64,000 nucleotides of DNA, taken from positions 1 to 64,000 of the forward strand of contig JANYBW010000041.1 in assembly GCA_025360585.1 (NCBI GenBank). Reading direction: 5' to 3'. Within the stretch, counting starts at the first letter, position 1. Every line of letters starts with the position of its first letter. Origin of the DNA: Actinomycetes bacterium (GTDB lineage Bacteria > Actinomycetota > Acidimicrobiia > IMCC26256 > PALSA-610). The notes below the pieces were generated by a model that worked only from the letters and a program-made list of their open reading frames with translations, did not search any database and was not told the origin of the DNA. The position numbers and the translations under genes were made by a program. Below are positions 53,001 to 63,778 of the stretch, piece by piece.

Positions 53001-54664
53001 AGCGACGGTTGCTCTCGATCTCGACGAAAAAACTCAACGAATTCCGGATCTAATGGCGCGTTGCCCGCAATCACATCGGCCGCTTTTTCGGCGAGCATCA
53101 TCACGGGCGCGTAAATATTGCCGTTGGTGACGTATCGCATCGACGACGCATCGACGACCCGCAAACCTTGCACTCCATGCACCGCGAACGTATTTGGATC
53201 GATCACCGACATGTCGTCGGTGCCGACCCGGCACGTACAACTCGGATGTAAAGCGGTTTCGGCATCGCGCTTAACCCACTCCAAGATTTCTACATCGGTT
53301 GCCACCGCGCCGCCGGGAGAAATTTCACCGCCACTGAACGGTTTGAACGCGTCCTGTTCCAAGATGCCCCTCGCGGCGCGCACGACTTCCACCCACTCTT
53401 TGCGATCAGTCTCGGTCGACAGATAGTTGAACCGCAACGCGGGATGCTCACGAGGATCGCGTGATTTGATCTTCACCGAACCGCGCGCGTCGGAGTACAT
53501 CGGGCCGACGTGCACTTGATAGCCGTGTTGGACTCCACCTTCGGGGGTACTGCCGTCGTAACGAATCGCGATCGGCAAGAAGTGAAACATTGTGTTCGGA
53601 TACGTGAGCTCATCGTTGCTGCGGATGAATCCACCAGCTTCAAAATGATTCGTAGTTCCCGGGCCTTTTCGCAACAACCATTGCATGCCGATAATCGGTC
53701 GCCGCCACATTTTCACCATGGGCGCCATCGAAACTGGTTGCGTGCACCCGTGCTGCACGTACACCTCAAGATGGTCTTGGAGATTCTCGCCAACTCCAGG
53801 AAGGTCATGCACAACGGGGATCCCAAGTTCGCGAAGTTCCTGCGCGTTGCCAACGCCCGACAACTGCAAGAGTTGCGGCGAGTTGATCGCACCACCACAC
53901 AAAATCACTTCGCCGGCCTGCACTTCTTCACTGCGGCCGATACCAGCTCGCGTCGTGAACTGCACCCCCGTTGCGCGCTCGCCGTCGAACAGAATTTTCG
54001 TGGTGAGAACTCGAGTTCGTACTTCGAGATTCTTGCGCGACAACACCGGGTGCAAATACGCGCGGGCCGCACTGAGGCGGCGACCACGTCGGATGTTGCG
54101 ATCGAAACGTGCGAAACCTTCTTGTCGATACCCATTCACATCATCAGTGAGCGGATACCCGGCTTGTTGGGCAGCATCAAAAAAGGCACCAAACAAGGGG
54201 TTCGTTGCTGGGCCGCGCTCCAATTCGAGCGGACCGTCGCCGCCCCGAAACTCATCGGGGCCCGCGAGGCAATTCTCCATACGCTTGAAGTACGGCAGGC
54301 AATGCGCGTAGCTCCAGTTTTCCATGCCGTCGTCCGCTGCCCACCGTTCAAAATCAAGGGGATTGCCACGCTGAAAGATCATGCCGTTGATCGAACTCGA
54401 TCCTCCCAGCACCTTGCCGCGCGCGTGGTAAATCCGACGGTCGCCCATGTGGGGTTCGGGTTCCGATTCGTACTTCCAGTCGTAGTACTTCGAACCGATG
54501 GGAAACGACAATGCCGCAGGCATGTGAATGAACACATCCCACTTGTAATCCGGGCGGCCGGCTTCCAACACCAACACGCTCGTTGATGGGTCTGCACTCA
54601 ACCGATTCGCGAGCACGCACCCAGCCGAGCCGCCGCCCACAATCACAAAATCGTATTGCTTCAC
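52997..54664 (-). CDS. betA: choline dehydrogenase (GMC oxidoreductase)
   Basis: 555 residues from GTG 54664, which has AGGGGA 7 bases upstream and the usual length for Bet[33 protein letters not shown] binds [23 protein letters not shown] is the GMC signature 1 region; [10 protein letters not shown] near residue 475 bears the catalytic His. It converts choline to betaine aldehyde and can oxidise the aldehyde further. Coupled to betB and preceded by the betaine transporter genes. Confidence 0.88.
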   Translation of the reverse strand: MKQYDFVIVGGGSAGCVLANRLSADPSTSVLVLEAGRPDYKWDVFIHMPAALSFPIGSKYYDWKYESEPEPHMGDRRIYHARGKVLGGSSSINGMIFQRGNPLDFERWAADDGMENWSYAHCLPYFKRMENCLAGPDEFRGGDGPLELERGPATNPLFGAFFDAAQQAGYPLTDDVNGYRQEGFARFDRNIRRGRRLSAARAYLHPVLSRKNLEVRTRVLTTKILFDGERATGVQFTTRAGIGRSEEVQAGEVILCGGAINSPQLLQLSGVGNAQELRELGIPVVHDLPGVGENLQDHLEVYVQHGCTQPVSMAPMVKMWRRPIIGMQWLLRKGPGTTNHFEAGGFIRSNDELTYPNTMFHFLPIAIRYDGSTPEGGVQHGYQVHVGPMYSDARGSVKIKSRDPREHPALRFNYLSTETDRKEWVEVVRAARGILEQDAFKPFSGGEISPGGAVATDVEILEWVKRDAETALHPSCTCRVGTDDMSVIDPNTFAVHGVQGLRVVDASSMRYVTNGNIYAPVMMLAEKAADVIAGNAPLDPEFVEFFRRDREQPSL

Positions 54665-54752
54665 AATGCAGTCCCCTTCAAATCTCTTCATAACGCGAGA
54701 AGCGGGCCGGTCGCTGTAGCGAACCGACCCGCAGATCTCGCGACGGTTTGGC

Positions 54753-55763
54753 TTAACCCAACCAGGCTTTCCATTTCGCTTCGTTTGCAGCAACCCACTT
54801 CTTGGCTGCCGCGTCCATCGTCATTCCGTCTTGGTTCTTATACGTCGTGACCGCGTTCTGATCTGTTGCCGTCCAGGTCATGTTCCTTAGAAATTTGGCA
54901 ACGCCCGGATTCGATGCTTCGAGTTTCGCGCTGATCGCCTTCATCAGTTTGTCGAGCGGGTAGTCGCAGTTGTACTTGGCATCCTTGTCGCCAGCCAAAC
55001 GCGCGGCATCGCACTCACTAGTCACGGCAGGAAGTTTGACGCTCACCAACTCGTATTTACTCTGCGCCCACTGAGGTTCGTAGAAGTAGAACAACAACGC
55101 CGTTTTGTCTTTGAACGCTGCGCCGATCGAGGTGATCAAAGAAGCCTCACTGCCTCCGGTAACCACCTTGAACGGGAGATTGAGGTTCTTGATGATCGCC
55201 TTATCGAAACTGACATAGCTCGGATCGCCCAGCAAGAACTGACCTTGGCCGCCGGTCTCAGCAGTTTTAAAATACGCGGCTGCCGCCGGGGTTTTTAGAC
55301 CTTCCCAACTCGCGAACTCGGGATGTGCATCCGCGACAAACTTCGGGATGTACCAACCGATATGTCCGGTCGGACCAATGAGTCCACCGTTGAGGACCGT
55401 CTTTTTCTCAGTGACGTACGTGGCAATATCCTTGGCGTGCCCGGAAGGCCATACCTCAAGATTCGCGCCGATCGAACCATCGTCCAGCCCAGCCCAAACC
55501 GCGTTCTCGTCAATTTCTTTGATTGTGACCTTGACGCCGTTGGCCTCAAGAACCGCTTTGGCCACTGCAGCATTTGCGGCAGACCCATCCCACGGATTCA
55601 CGGCGAGCGTTACTTTGCCGCTCAACTTGGCGGATGACCCCGATCTCGTTGTCGTGGTCTTGCCGCCGTCGGCGGGGGTCACAGCTTTCTTATCGCTTCC
55701 GCACGCGCTGAGCGCGAGCCCGAAGACGACCGTTGCCGTAAGCAACTGTCGAGTTCGCATCAT
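54753..55763 (-). CDS. proX: glycine betaine/choline ABC transporter binding lipoprotein
   Basis: 336 residues (or 335 from the second Met) with lipobox LALSAC (Cys21), a Thr/Ser/Gly-rich linker (to 45), then an OpuAC-type domain: [59 protein letters not shown] and [18 protein letters not shown]. The Trp/Tyr residues in these blocks would build the aromatic cage for a quaternary amine. Located between the permease and betA genes. Exact ligand, betaine or choline, is not decided by sequence. Confidence 0.85.
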   Translation of the reverse strand: MMRTRQLLTATVVFGLALSACGSDKKAVTPADGGKTTTTRSGSSAKLSGKVTLAVNPWDGSAANAAVAKAVLEANGVKVTIKEIDENAVWAGLDDGSIGANLEVWPSGHAKDIATYVTEKKTVLNGGLIGPTGHIGWYIPKFVADAHPEFASWEGLKTPAAAAYFKTAETGGQGQFLLGDPSYVSFDKAIIKNLNLPFKVVTGGSEASLITSIGAAFKDKTALLFYFYEPQWAQSKYELVSVKLPAVTSECDAARLAGDKDAKYNCDYPLDKLMKAISAKLEASNPGVAKFLRNMTWTATDQNAVTTYKNQDGMTMDAAAKKWVAANEAKWKAWLG

Positions 55764-55788
55764 GGTTTTCTCCTCGTTTTGGGGTCGA

Positions 55789-57795
55789 TCAATGGCTCGC
55801 GGCAGGCCGACGAGTGAATGTATTAGCCCATCCTTGGGTTATGCGATCGAGCACAATTGCAAGTGCGACTATCGCGATGCCGGCCTCAACTCCGAGACCG
55901 AGCTCATGTTTCGTAAGACCATAGACAACATCCAGGCCGAGCGACCCGGCTCCGACTAATCCCGCGATAACTACCACCGAAAATATCAGCAAGATGGTCT
56001 GGTTGAGGCCCAAAAGGATCGAACGCCAGGCCATCGGAATTTGCACACTCTTCAACATTTGCCATCTAGTACATCCGAGTGATTCCGCGGCTTCGATCGC
56101 GGCCGCGGGTACCCCACGGATGCCCAGTGCGGTCAACTGAATTCCCGGCGGCAGGCCGTAGACCACAGAAGCGATCATTCCCGGAACCCGTCCGGTGCTG
56201 AACAACCCCAATACCGGAACCAGATATACGAACGCGGGAATCACCTGTGCCGTATCGAGCAACGGTCGCAACATCGCGAAGAGCCTCGGGCTCCTCCCTG
56301 CCGCGATCCCGATCGGAAAGGCAATCAGAGCGGTGATCGTGACCGCGATGAGGACTTGACTCAACGTGTTCATCGTGTCAGCCCAGATTGTGTCGTCGCC
56401 GCCGGACGCGCGCAGCGCGGCGACAACCATGAGCGCCAGGCCGCATGTTGCCGCCGCCCGAGAGCCCGCGCTCAGCCATGCGATCACAACGACTGCGACT
56501 ACGATCATCCACCAGGCACGCTGCACGAGTAGGTCGCGTACCGGGTTCATGACGTGCAACGTGATGGCATCACTGAACGATTTCGTCCCGCCGATAATTG
56601 GTACTCCAGTGCGAAAGTTGTCGCTTATCCATGCGAAGAACTCGTCGATAGGTCCACTAATCGGATGCGACCAATTGGCAGGAAACGCTGTCGTTCCTGC
56701 CAGTTTCGCGATAGCGACTGTCGATACAACCACGGCGACACCACTCACAGCTTCGAGAACCGAACGACCTTGTGTGCGCGTTGCACGAAATGCCCGGGCG
56801 CCCTTCATCGTCCGGCCTGAGCTCAAACGATCGAAAAGGAACGCGACCGCCACGATCGCAAGCCCCGCGTTCACTGCGTTGCCGACCTCGAGATGTTGCA
56901 ACGCGTCGAGCACATTTTGCCCCGCACCACCCGAGCCCACCAACGCAGCAATCACCACGATGCCCAAAGCGAGGTTGATGGTCTGGTTCACGCCAAGGAC
57001 CAAACTTGGCCGGGCCACGGGAAGTTCGACGTGCAACAACGTCTGGTGTTTTGTTGCACCTTGGGCTTCAGCAACTTCCATCAATGCTGGCGGAACTCCT
57101 TTGATCCCGTGCGCCGTCAATCGAATCGATGCCGGAGCTGCGAAGAGAATCGTCGCGATGACCGACGGCGCGAAGCCGATGCTGAACAGCAGTACGCATG
57201 GAAGTAGGTAACAATAAGCAGGCATCACTTGCATCGCGTCGAGCACGACCTTGATCGCGGCTTCGAATTTCGGATGATGTGCGCTGTAGATCCCGACCGG
57301 AATACCAACCGCAACTGAGATCGTGACCGACACGGCCATCAACGCAATCGTGCTGAGGCTCGGATCCCAAAGCCCCAACATGCCGATACCGAAAACACAA
57401 CCGCAAGCCATGATTGCGGCACGCGCCCCAGACACCCGCAGCGCGGTCAGCGCCACGGTCACCAGCAAACCAGGCCAGGTCAAGAACCGCAACGCGTTCA
57501 GGGTCCATTGCACTGCATTTCGTAATGCTGAAGACATCGGGCCGAATCCAAAACGAAACGCCCAGTGACTTCCCCGATGCAAACTCAGCCAATGGTCGAA
57601 ACCATCGACAACGGGCGCGACACGAAAGTTCCACCAAGACGGTTGGGTGGCGCCGAACCCAACGCGAAGCAACAAAGTGCAACAAAGAACCACCGTGAAT
57701 CCGATGACCTTTGGTGACCGAAGTCCGGCACGGAGGCGATCGTCGATCGCTACGTTCGGAACCACGAACACCGGGAGATCATCCGGTGGGGTCAA
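55789..57795 (-). CDS. glycine betaine ABC transporter permease with two fused ProW domains
   Basis: 668 residues containing two complete permease units. The first coupling (EAA) loop is [20 protein letters not shown], followed by [24 protein letters not shown]; the second is [20 protein letters not shown], followed by [24 protein letters not shown]. Each unit also has a GIPVG/GIAAG loop and [16 protein letters not shown]. Normally one ProW chain homodimerises; here both halves are one polypeptide with six or more helices each. The stop-start overlap with the ATPase gene supports one transporter. Confidence 0.85.
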   Translation of the reverse strand: MTPPDDLPVFVVPNVAIDDRLRAGLRSPKVIGFTVVLCCTLLLRVGFGATQPSWWNFRVAPVVDGFDHWLSLHRGSHWAFRFGFGPMSSALRNAVQWTLNALRFLTWPGLLVTVALTALRVSGARAAIMACGCVFGIGMLGLWDPSLSTIALMAVSVTISVAVGIPVGIYSAHHPKFEAAIKVVLDAMQVMPAYCYLLPCVLLFSIGFAPSVIATILFAAPASIRLTAHGIKGVPPALMEVAEAQGATKHQTLLHVELPVARPSLVLGVNQTINLALGIVVIAALVGSGGAGQNVLDALQHLEVGNAVNAGLAIVAVAFLFDRLSSGRTMKGARAFRATRTQGRSVLEAVSGVAVVVSTVAIAKLAGTTAFPANWSHPISGPIDEFFAWISDNFRTGVPIIGGTKSFSDAITLHVMNPVRDLLVQRAWWMIVVAVVVIAWLSAGSRAAATCGLALMVVAALRASGGDDTIWADTMNTLSQVLIAVTITALIAFPIGIAAGRSPRLFAMLRPLLDTAQVIPAFVYLVPVLGLFSTGRVPGMIASVVYGLPPGIQLTALGIRGVPAAAIEAAESLGCTRWQMLKSVQIPMAWRSILLGLNQTILLIFSVVVIAGLVGAGSLGLDVVYGLTKHELGLGVEAGIAIVALAIVLDRITQGWANTFTRRPAASH

Positions 57796-58625
57796 TCGTT
57801 GCTCCGCACAACGTCTTGCACGAAAGCTCGCACGTAATCATCGGCCGGGTTCGCAACCAGGTCATCAGGGCTTGCTACCTGCACGAACCGACCGTCGCGC
57901 ATTATTGCGATTTGATCGCCAAGTTTCAGTGCCTCATTGAGATCGTGGGTGATAAACACCACGGTTTTTTTCAGCTCGCGCTGCAATCGCAACACTTCGT
58001 CTTGCATCTCACGTCGGATGAGGGGATCGAGCGCCGAAAACGGTTCGTCGAACAACAAGATCATCGGATCGTTGGCCAGAGCACGAGCGAGACCGACCCG
58101 TTGTTGCATGCCGCCGCTCAGTTCATCAGGATACGACTCGGCAACATCCTGAAGGCCGACGAGTTCAAGCACCTCTCGGGAGCGCTGCAACCGTTGCGCC
58201 TTGGACCTACCTTGAATTTCCAGTCCAAAAGCGACGTTGTCGAGTGCATTTCGGTGCGGCAGCAATCCGAAATGCTGGAACACCATCGAAACCTTGGTGC
58301 GGCGCAGCTCACGCAACTCGGCAGGTTTCAGCGCCCGGACGCTCTGCCCATCGATCGTGATAGTGCCAGCGGTGGGTTCGATCAACCGACTCAAACATCG
58401 AATGAGCGTCGACTTTCCCGACCCCGATAATCCCATAACGACAAAAACTCCGCCTTCCGGGACCCGAAAGGATATATCACGGACTGCGGCGACGCATCCC
58501 GTCTTCGTCTCGAGTTCCGAGCGCGGTAGATCCGCGTCGGGCGAATCCACAATCCGTTCTGATTTTGGCCCGAATACCTTCCAAATGCCGTTGCACTCGA
58601 TCGCGGTTCGTGCCGTTTCCATCAT
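57792..58625 (-). CDS. glycine betaine ABC transporter ATPase
   Basis: 277 residues: Walker [13 protein letters not shown] (about 70-81), Q-loop [22 protein letters not shown], signature [16 protein letters not shown], Walker [13 protein letters not shown] and switch [12 protein letters not shown]. These are ProV/OpuAA motifs. The C-terminal CBS pair that senses ionic strength in osmoregulated ProV/OpuA is absent, consistent with nutrient uptake rather than osmoprotection. Overlaps the etfA stop and the permease start. Confidence 0.88.
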   Translation of the reverse strand: MMETARTAIECNGIWKVFGPKSERIVDSPDADLPRSELETKTGCVAAVRDISFRVPEGGVFVVMGLSGSGKSTLIRCLSRLIEPTAGTITIDGQSVRALKPAELRELRRTKVSMVFQHFGLLPHRNALDNVAFGLEIQGRSKAQRLQRSREVLELVGLQDVAESYPDELSGGMQQRVGLARALANDPMILLFDEPFSALDPLIRREMQDEVLRLQRELKKTVVFITHDLNEALKLGDQIAIMRDGRFVQVASPDDLVANPADDYVRAFVQDVVRSND

Positions 58626-59587
58626 CTGCGCCGTTGCAATTCGGCAATGATTGCGGGGAGTATTTCGTGGAGATCGCCGATAACGGCGTAATCACCTTTG
58701 GTGACCATGGGTGCATCTTTATCCAGATTGATCGCCAAGATGCGCTGGGCCGCCTGCATACCAATCCAGTGCTGAATCGCGCCGCTGATTCCACAGGCGA
58801 TGTACAGCTCAGGGGCAACCCGTTTTCCAGTCTGGCCGACTTGGTCGCTGTGCGGCCGCCAGCCTTGATTGGTCACAACCCGGCTGCACCCGACCGCACC
58901 GCCCAATAGGTCGGCGAGCGCCTCCAAGGTCGCGAAACCTTCAGCGCTGCCCACGCCACGCCCTCCACTCACCACGACGGGCGCGGTTTGCAATGTGATC
59001 CCGCTCGCAAGGGTGATCCGATCGGCAACGCGAGTGCGGGGCGCGGTATCACTGAGCGTAGGCGTGAATTCCACAATCTGGCCGTATTCATTGTTGGTTT
59101 CGGCAGCTGCAAACGCATGCGGCGCCGCGCTCATGATCGAGAACCCGGGAGCCACCGTTGCGTGTTCAAGCAGGCTTCCACCCCAGCGCACCCGTGTGAG
59201 TTCCGCAGGCCCGGTGTCAGTACTCGGTCTGTAGGCAACCACGTTGCTCACGAACACCGCGTCGAGCGCGGCCGCGGCGTGAGCCAGTACTTCATTGCCG
59301 CGATCTGTTCCCGTCGCGACAATCGCAGTCGCCCCAATGTGCGAACTCAGTTGAGCGATCACATCGCCCCAGGCTTCGGGCGCGTAGTCGCTGAGGGCAT
59401 CGTGGCGAGCGTGGTGGGTCGTCGAAACCCCAGGAATCAACCCCGCGAGTTGAGCAGCATCGTCGCCGATCACGACCGCATGAATCGCATTCGCACTGCA
59501 TTCTTGCGCGAGGCCGATCGCTTGCCACGACACTTCGTCGAGTGTTCCGCGATCGTGTTCGATGACGACCAGCACCGTGCCGCTCAT
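58622..59587 (-). CDS. etfA: electron transfer flavoprotein alpha subunit
   Basis: 321 residues. The C-terminal FAD domain has [52 protein letters not shown] and [29 protein letters not shown], all conserved in EtfA. With EtfB it carries electrons from flavin dehydrogenases to ETF:quinone oxidoreductase. It overlaps etfB by ATGA and is placed next to the dimethylglycine/sarcosine dehydrogenase, so it is probably a dedicated ETF. Confidence 0.92.
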   Translation of the reverse strand: MSGTVLVVIEHDRGTLDEVSWQAIGLAQECSANAIHAVVIGDDAAQLAGLIPGVSTTHHARHDALSDYAPEAWGDVIAQLSSHIGATAIVATGTDRGNEVLAHAAAALDAVFVSNVVAYRPSTDTGPAELTRVRWGGSLLEHATVAPGFSIMSAAPHAFAAAETNNEYGQIVEFTPTLSDTAPRTRVADRITLASGITLQTAPVVVSGGRGVGSAEGFATLEALADLLGGAVGCSRVVTNQGWRPHSDQVGQTGKRVAPELYIACGISGAIQHWIGMQAAQRILAINLDKDAPMVTKGDYAVIGDLHEILPAIIAELQRRR

Positions 59588-60360
59588 GCCAGCCCGAGTT
59601 CAACGAGAAGATCCACCACGGCAACCGCAGCTTCTGGACCATGGCCGAGCACGATTGTGTTGACCGTCTGTTCTACTGGCGTCGCGAGCGAGGTGGTATC
59701 GACCGCTCCGGCGTCGGTCGTCGTATTGCGTTGCAGCACCTCGGCCTTTTTTGATTTCAACCGGCCGGGCAACGTCGCGTACCGCGGTAAATTGATGCCT
59801 TCCTTTACGCCGAGCACGGCGGGCATTGTGAGCTGATAGACCTCGTAGCCTTCCACACACTCGCGCCGAGCAGTTAACGAATCACCAATGATTTCAATAC
59901 CTTTAATGCCATTCACGATCGGTCGACCTAAGGCACGAGCGACCCGGACTCCCACCTGGAAGCCTCCTGAGTCTGCCGATTCGTTGCCAAACAGCAACAA
60001 GTCGAAAGAGCCGCCGCCCGCTTCAAGATCCGCGATGGCCTCGGTGAGCGCGCGGGCCGTGGCGATGGGATCAGCGTCGGTACCTGCGGCCAGTGCATCG
60101 TTGGAAATCAATACCGCTTTGTGCGCACCCACGGAAATCGCGTAACGAAGTTGTTCATCGGCTTCACCTGCTCCGAGGGTCATCACAGTCACTTCGCCAC
60201 CGTGTTGCTCCACCAGCTGGATCGCGGCCTCCACCGCACATTCTTCGTGCGGACTGGTTGTGAAACCAAGGTTCTTGGTATCGATTGCCAAAGAATCATT
60301 CGTGAGCACGATGCGCGCACCGGGCGCGGGTACCCGTTTCACACAAACCAGAATTCGCAC
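59584..60360 (-). CDS. etfB: electron transfer flavoprotein beta subunit
   Basis: 258 residues: VCVKRVPAPGARIVLTNDSLAIDTKNLGFTTSPHEECAVEAAIQL at the N-terminus, GADEQLRYAISVGAHKAVLI and LLFGNESADSGGFQVGVRVARALG bind AMP and form the subunit core, followed by the GIEIIGDSLTARRECVEGYEVYQLTMPAVLGV block. The family recognition loop lies near the C-terminus (ATLPGRLKSKKAEV). Ten bases downstream of the dehydrogenase stop, so one operon. Confidence 0.92.
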   Translation of the reverse strand: MRILVCVKRVPAPGARIVLTNDSLAIDTKNLGFTTSPHEECAVEAAIQLVEQHGGEVTVMTLGAGEADEQLRYAISVGAHKAVLISNDALAAGTDADPIATARALTEAIADLEAGGGSFDLLLFGNESADSGGFQVGVRVARALGRPIVNGIKGIEIIGDSLTARRECVEGYEVYQLTMPAVLGVKEGINLPRYATLPGRLKSKKAEVLQRNTTTDAGAVDTTSLATPVEQTVNTIVLGHGPEAAVAVVDLLVELGLA

Positions 60361-60370
60361 GGGCGCGGTC

Positions 60371-62878
60371 TCAGACCTTCATGCGTTCATCGGCCGGATC
60401 AAACAACGGAGTCGACCCTGCAACTGCGACCTTCACCGGATACAGCTCGTTCATATACATCACCTTCAGATCGGTACCGACGACGGCGAGTTCCAACGGC
60501 AAATAAGCCAAAAGAAGATACTTGCCCACCGAAGGCCCAGCGCCAGCAGTCGTTACGTACGATGGACGACCTTTGCTATCGACGATGCGTTCGCCATCGA
60601 GCGTAAGGATCGGTTCGCTGCCGGTCATGTAGCGCTTGATGCCGTCGCGTGGCGATACTTGATTCTCCACGGTCAACGTGCACAAGATCGCGGCGGGGCC
60701 GGCCTCGCGAGCTGCGAGGTACGCAGTTTTCCCAATGAAATCCGCAGCTTTTACTTTCGGACGGGCCAATCCGGCTTCGACCGGTGTGTATTCACTTTCG
60801 AGTTCCGCGCCCATTAGGCGGTAGCCCTTTTCGATACGGCCGGTCGTGCCGTACACGCCCGCGCCGACGGGCCGAATGTCGAATGCTTGGCCCGCGGCTG
60901 AAATCGCGTCCCAGATGTGCAGGGCGTGTTCCATCGGGACATAGATCTCGAAGCCGAGCTCACCTACGTACGAGATACGAAACAGTCGCACCGCGACCGA
61001 TCCAAAGAGCACTTCTTTGGTCGAGCCGTAAGGCAAGCCAACGTGTGAGACGTCGTCGTGTGTGAGGGTCTCCACGAGCGCCCGAGCCTTCGGGCCCCAC
61101 ACGCCGATCGTTGCGCACGCCGAAGTGTTATCGGTAAACACGACCGATCCGTCTGTGGGCAGGTGCTTGCGAAACCAGAACGCATCACGCGGGCCGTCGA
61201 ACGCGCCGGTCACGACCCGAAACGCATTAGCGCCGAGCCGCATGATCGTGAGATCGCTGCGGAATCCACCATTCACGTCAAGCAACGGCGTGTAGACCGA
61301 ACGGCCGATCGTCACATCAACGCTGTTCACCGTCAGGTGTTGCAGGTACTCAAAGGCACCCGCGCCATTGATATCAAAAACCACAAATGGAGCAAGATCA
61401 ATCATCGCAACGTGTTCGCGCATGTGCAGGTGCTCAGCGTTTTGAATGGGGCTCCACCAACGAGCGTCCCACTCGTGCTCGCGCTCCTCAATACCGTAGT
61501 GCTCGACCAGATCAGCGTTGCTTTCGTACCAATGCGGACGTTCCCAACCACCGGCTTGAAAGTAGAACGCGCCCAACGCTTCGGTGCGGGCATGATACGG
61601 CGCAGTTCGAATGCCGCGCTCCGACGCCCATTGTTCGCGCGGGTGCACGATTCCGTAGGTCTTGTTGAAATGTTCCGCGCAGCGTTCGCGCACGTGATGA
61701 TCATTGCGGGCGTATTTGTAGAAGCGCGCGATATCGCTTTGGTGCGGATCGATTTCCGGTGCGCCGTGAGTCATCCACTCGGCGATCATGCGGCCCGCGC
61801 CGGGGCCCTCTTTGATCCACACGGCTGCGGCCGACCAGAGTTTCTTCACTTCAACGGTCTCGCCAAGCAACGGGAAACCATCGGGAGTCAGCGACAATAA
61901 CCCGTTGATCGCGTATTTCATTTCTGCGGTCTCGAGAATCTCCGGCATCAGCTCAAGTGCCTCTTCGAGTTGCTGATCAAAATCTTCAGCGGTGAAGGGT
62001 AACTCCGTCGGCGAAAGGCGCGACGCTTTGATCGATGGAATCTCATCGGCCGTCATGAAAATCGGGCGATGCGCGTACGAACCGACTTCCATCGAGCCGC
62101 CACTTTGGCGTTCGTAACAGAACGTGTCCATGTCACGCACGATCGGATAACCGATTTCATTCCCCGTGGCTTCGAGCACCGGGATTGGGCCGACGTCAAT
62201 CATTTGGTGCACTGCCGGTGTCAGCGGAATCGTGGCTCCCGCCATTTCCGCCATGCGCGGCGACCAGACGCCGCACGCAATCACGACGTATTCACAATCG
62301 ATGCGTCCCTGATCAGTGACCACCGCCACGACGTTGCCGTCGACCGTTTCGATCGCTTCAACTTCCACATTGGGCACCACGATGAGCGCCTCAAGGGCCA
62401 TCGCGCGTTCACGAAAGATTGTGCCGGCGCGCAGCGAATCCACACACGAAACGCTCGGCGTGTAAAAGCCGCCGAGGATGATCTCCTCGTTAATAAACGG
62501 CACCATCGCTTTGACTTCAGCTGCTGTCAGCAGTCGAGAATCGATGCCCCAACTTTTCGCGGAAGTCATTCGGCGACGGAACTCTTCAAGCCGTTCGGGT
62601 TTGCGAGCGATTTCGATACCGCCGCACGTGGTGTTTACGCCCATCTCGATGTACTGGCGTTGGCTATCGGCGGTGAGCGCGCACATCTCTTTGTTGTGGT
62701 CGACAGGGAAGATGAAGTTCGATGCATGGCCGGTTGAACCGCCAGGGTTGGGCAATGGGCCCTTATCGATCTGCACGATGTTGCGCCAGCCGAGCTCCGC
62801 GAGGTGACCCACCACCGAATTGCCCACAATCCCGGCACCGATCACCACAACTTTGGCGGTGGTGGGTTGATCGCTCAC
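60371..62878 (-). CDS. dimethylglycine/sarcosine dehydrogenase, FAD-GcvT fusion
   Basis: 835 residues. Residues 8-380 are a DAO-type FAD domain (VVVIGAGIVGNSVVGHLAELG; GSTGHASNF with the His that often binds FAD covalently). A linker follows, then a GcvT-like folate-binding domain (about 440-740: RWWSPIQNAEHLHMREHVAMIDL ... FEIYVPMEHALHIWD) and a GcvT C-terminal barrel. Such enzymes remove an N-methyl group and pass it to tetrahydrofolate, with electrons to ETF. The following etfB-etfA genes agree. Dimethylglycine is favoured as substrate from the betaine context; sarcosine is possible. Confidence 0.85.
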   Translation of the reverse strand: MSDQPTTAKVVVIGAGIVGNSVVGHLAELGWRNIVQIDKGPLPNPGGSTGHASNFIFPVDHNKEMCALTADSQRQYIEMGVNTTCGGIEIARKPERLEEFRRRMTSAKSWGIDSRLLTAAEVKAMVPFINEEIILGGFYTPSVSCVDSLRAGTIFRERAMALEALIVVPNVEVEAIETVDGNVVAVVTDQGRIDCEYVVIACGVWSPRMAEMAGATIPLTPAVHQMIDVGPIPVLEATGNEIGYPIVRDMDTFCYERQSGGSMEVGSYAHRPIFMTADEIPSIKASRLSPTELPFTAEDFDQQLEEALELMPEILETAEMKYAINGLLSLTPDGFPLLGETVEVKKLWSAAAVWIKEGPGAGRMIAEWMTHGAPEIDPHQSDIARFYKYARNDHHVRERCAEHFNKTYGIVHPREQWASERGIRTAPYHARTEALGAFYFQAGGWERPHWYESNADLVEHYGIEEREHEWDARWWSPIQNAEHLHMREHVAMIDLAPFVVFDINGAGAFEYLQHLTVNSVDVTIGRSVYTPLLDVNGGFRSDLTIMRLGANAFRVVTGAFDGPRDAFWFRKHLPTDGSVVFTDNTSACATIGVWGPKARALVETLTHDDVSHVGLPYGSTKEVLFGSVAVRLFRISYVGELGFEIYVPMEHALHIWDAISAAGQAFDIRPVGAGVYGTTGRIEKGYRLMGAELESEYTPVEAGLARPKVKAADFIGKTAYLAAREAGPAAILCTLTVENQVSPRDGIKRYMTGSEPILTLDGERIVDSKGRPSYVTTAGAGPSVGKYLLLAYLPLELAVVGTDLKVMYMNELYPVKVAVAGSTPLFDPADERMKV

Positions 62879-63004
62879 GCTGACTCCTCATCAACGGTGA
62901 GCCACAGCCAAACCGTGACTCACCACAACAAATGCTTCCCGCATTGTGGCAATTGCCCAGTATGCGGCGACAAATCCTAGCTTAGATAACGCTACATTCC
63001 TGTC

Positions 63005-63772
63005 CTACATCGGTGCTGTTGAGCGCCGTCCGCTCAACGCCGCAGCGGTTTGGCGAATCGCATGTTCGAGTTCGTTTCGGCGCTCAGCATCCGGAAATCG
63101 GAAGCTCGGCCCATGGATATGCACCGCAGCGATGGCCCGGCCTTGGTCGTCGAATATCGGCGCCGCAATTGAACTGATGCCCGGCGCAAATTCTTCAATC
63201 GTCCACACGAACCCACTGCTACGCGTCTGCGCGAGTCGTTCGCGAATATGTACTGGGTCGACGATCGAATGCTCTGTACAACGCACAAGTTCCGAATTGA
63301 AATACTGATCGAGGCCAAGTTCGTCGCGCTGTGCCAACAACGCCAATCCGCTCGACACGACATGGATCGCAACGATGGTTCCCGTCCAGTCGCGCAGCTG
63401 CACCGCGTGATCACTATCGACCTGGTACAGGTACAGCACATCGCTATCGCCATGCGGCACCGAAATTCCCGCGGTCTCGCCAAGTTGATGCACCAAGTCG
63501 AGCAGGAACGGCTTGGCGCGTGCCACCAGATTCGCGCTTGGGTCCACCGCGGTGGCGAGTTGACCAATGGTTGCGCCAATACGAAATTGCACACCCGCGG
63601 CATCGATTCGTTCCACTGCCCCGAGTGCCTCCATCGTGTTCAACAAACGCGCGGTTGTACTCACCGCCAGATCAGTGCGCCGCGCGAGTTCCGAGATTCC
63701 TGCCGGTTGCGTGGCGAGCGCTCGCAACAACGCGAACGAGCGTTCCACCGATTGCACCCCATCACGTGCCAT
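63005..63772 (-). CDS. IclR-family transcriptional regulator
   Basis: 255 residues. N-terminal winged helix (VQSVERSFALLRALATQPAGISELARRTDLAVSTTARLLNTMEALGAVER, residues 5-54), then the IclR effector domain with ETAGISVPHGDSDVLYLYQVDSDHAVQ and GLALLAQRD; GFVWTIEEFAPGISSIAAPIFD is the conserved C-terminal block. It begins 6 bases after the methyltransferase stop and 126 bases before the dehydrogenase, so it probably controls the betaine operon from within. The effector is likely a pathway methylamine (inference). Confidence 0.88.
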   Translation of the reverse strand: MARDGVQSVERSFALLRALATQPAGISELARRTDLAVSTTARLLNTMEALGAVERIDAAGVQFRIGATIGQLATAVDPSANLVARAKPFLLDLVHQLGETAGISVPHGDSDVLYLYQVDSDHAVQLRDWTGTIVAIHVVSSGLALLAQRDELGLDQYFNSELVRCTEHSIVDPVHIRERLAQTRSSGFVWTIEEFAPGISSIAAPIFDDQGRAIAAVHIHGPSFRFPDAERRNELEHAIRQTAAALSGRRSTAPM

Positions 63773-63778
63773 CGCTCG

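Noticed and set aside
53510-54586. 358-codon plus-strand frame
   Set aside because: Antisense to betA, which has full GMC motifs; no motif of its own.
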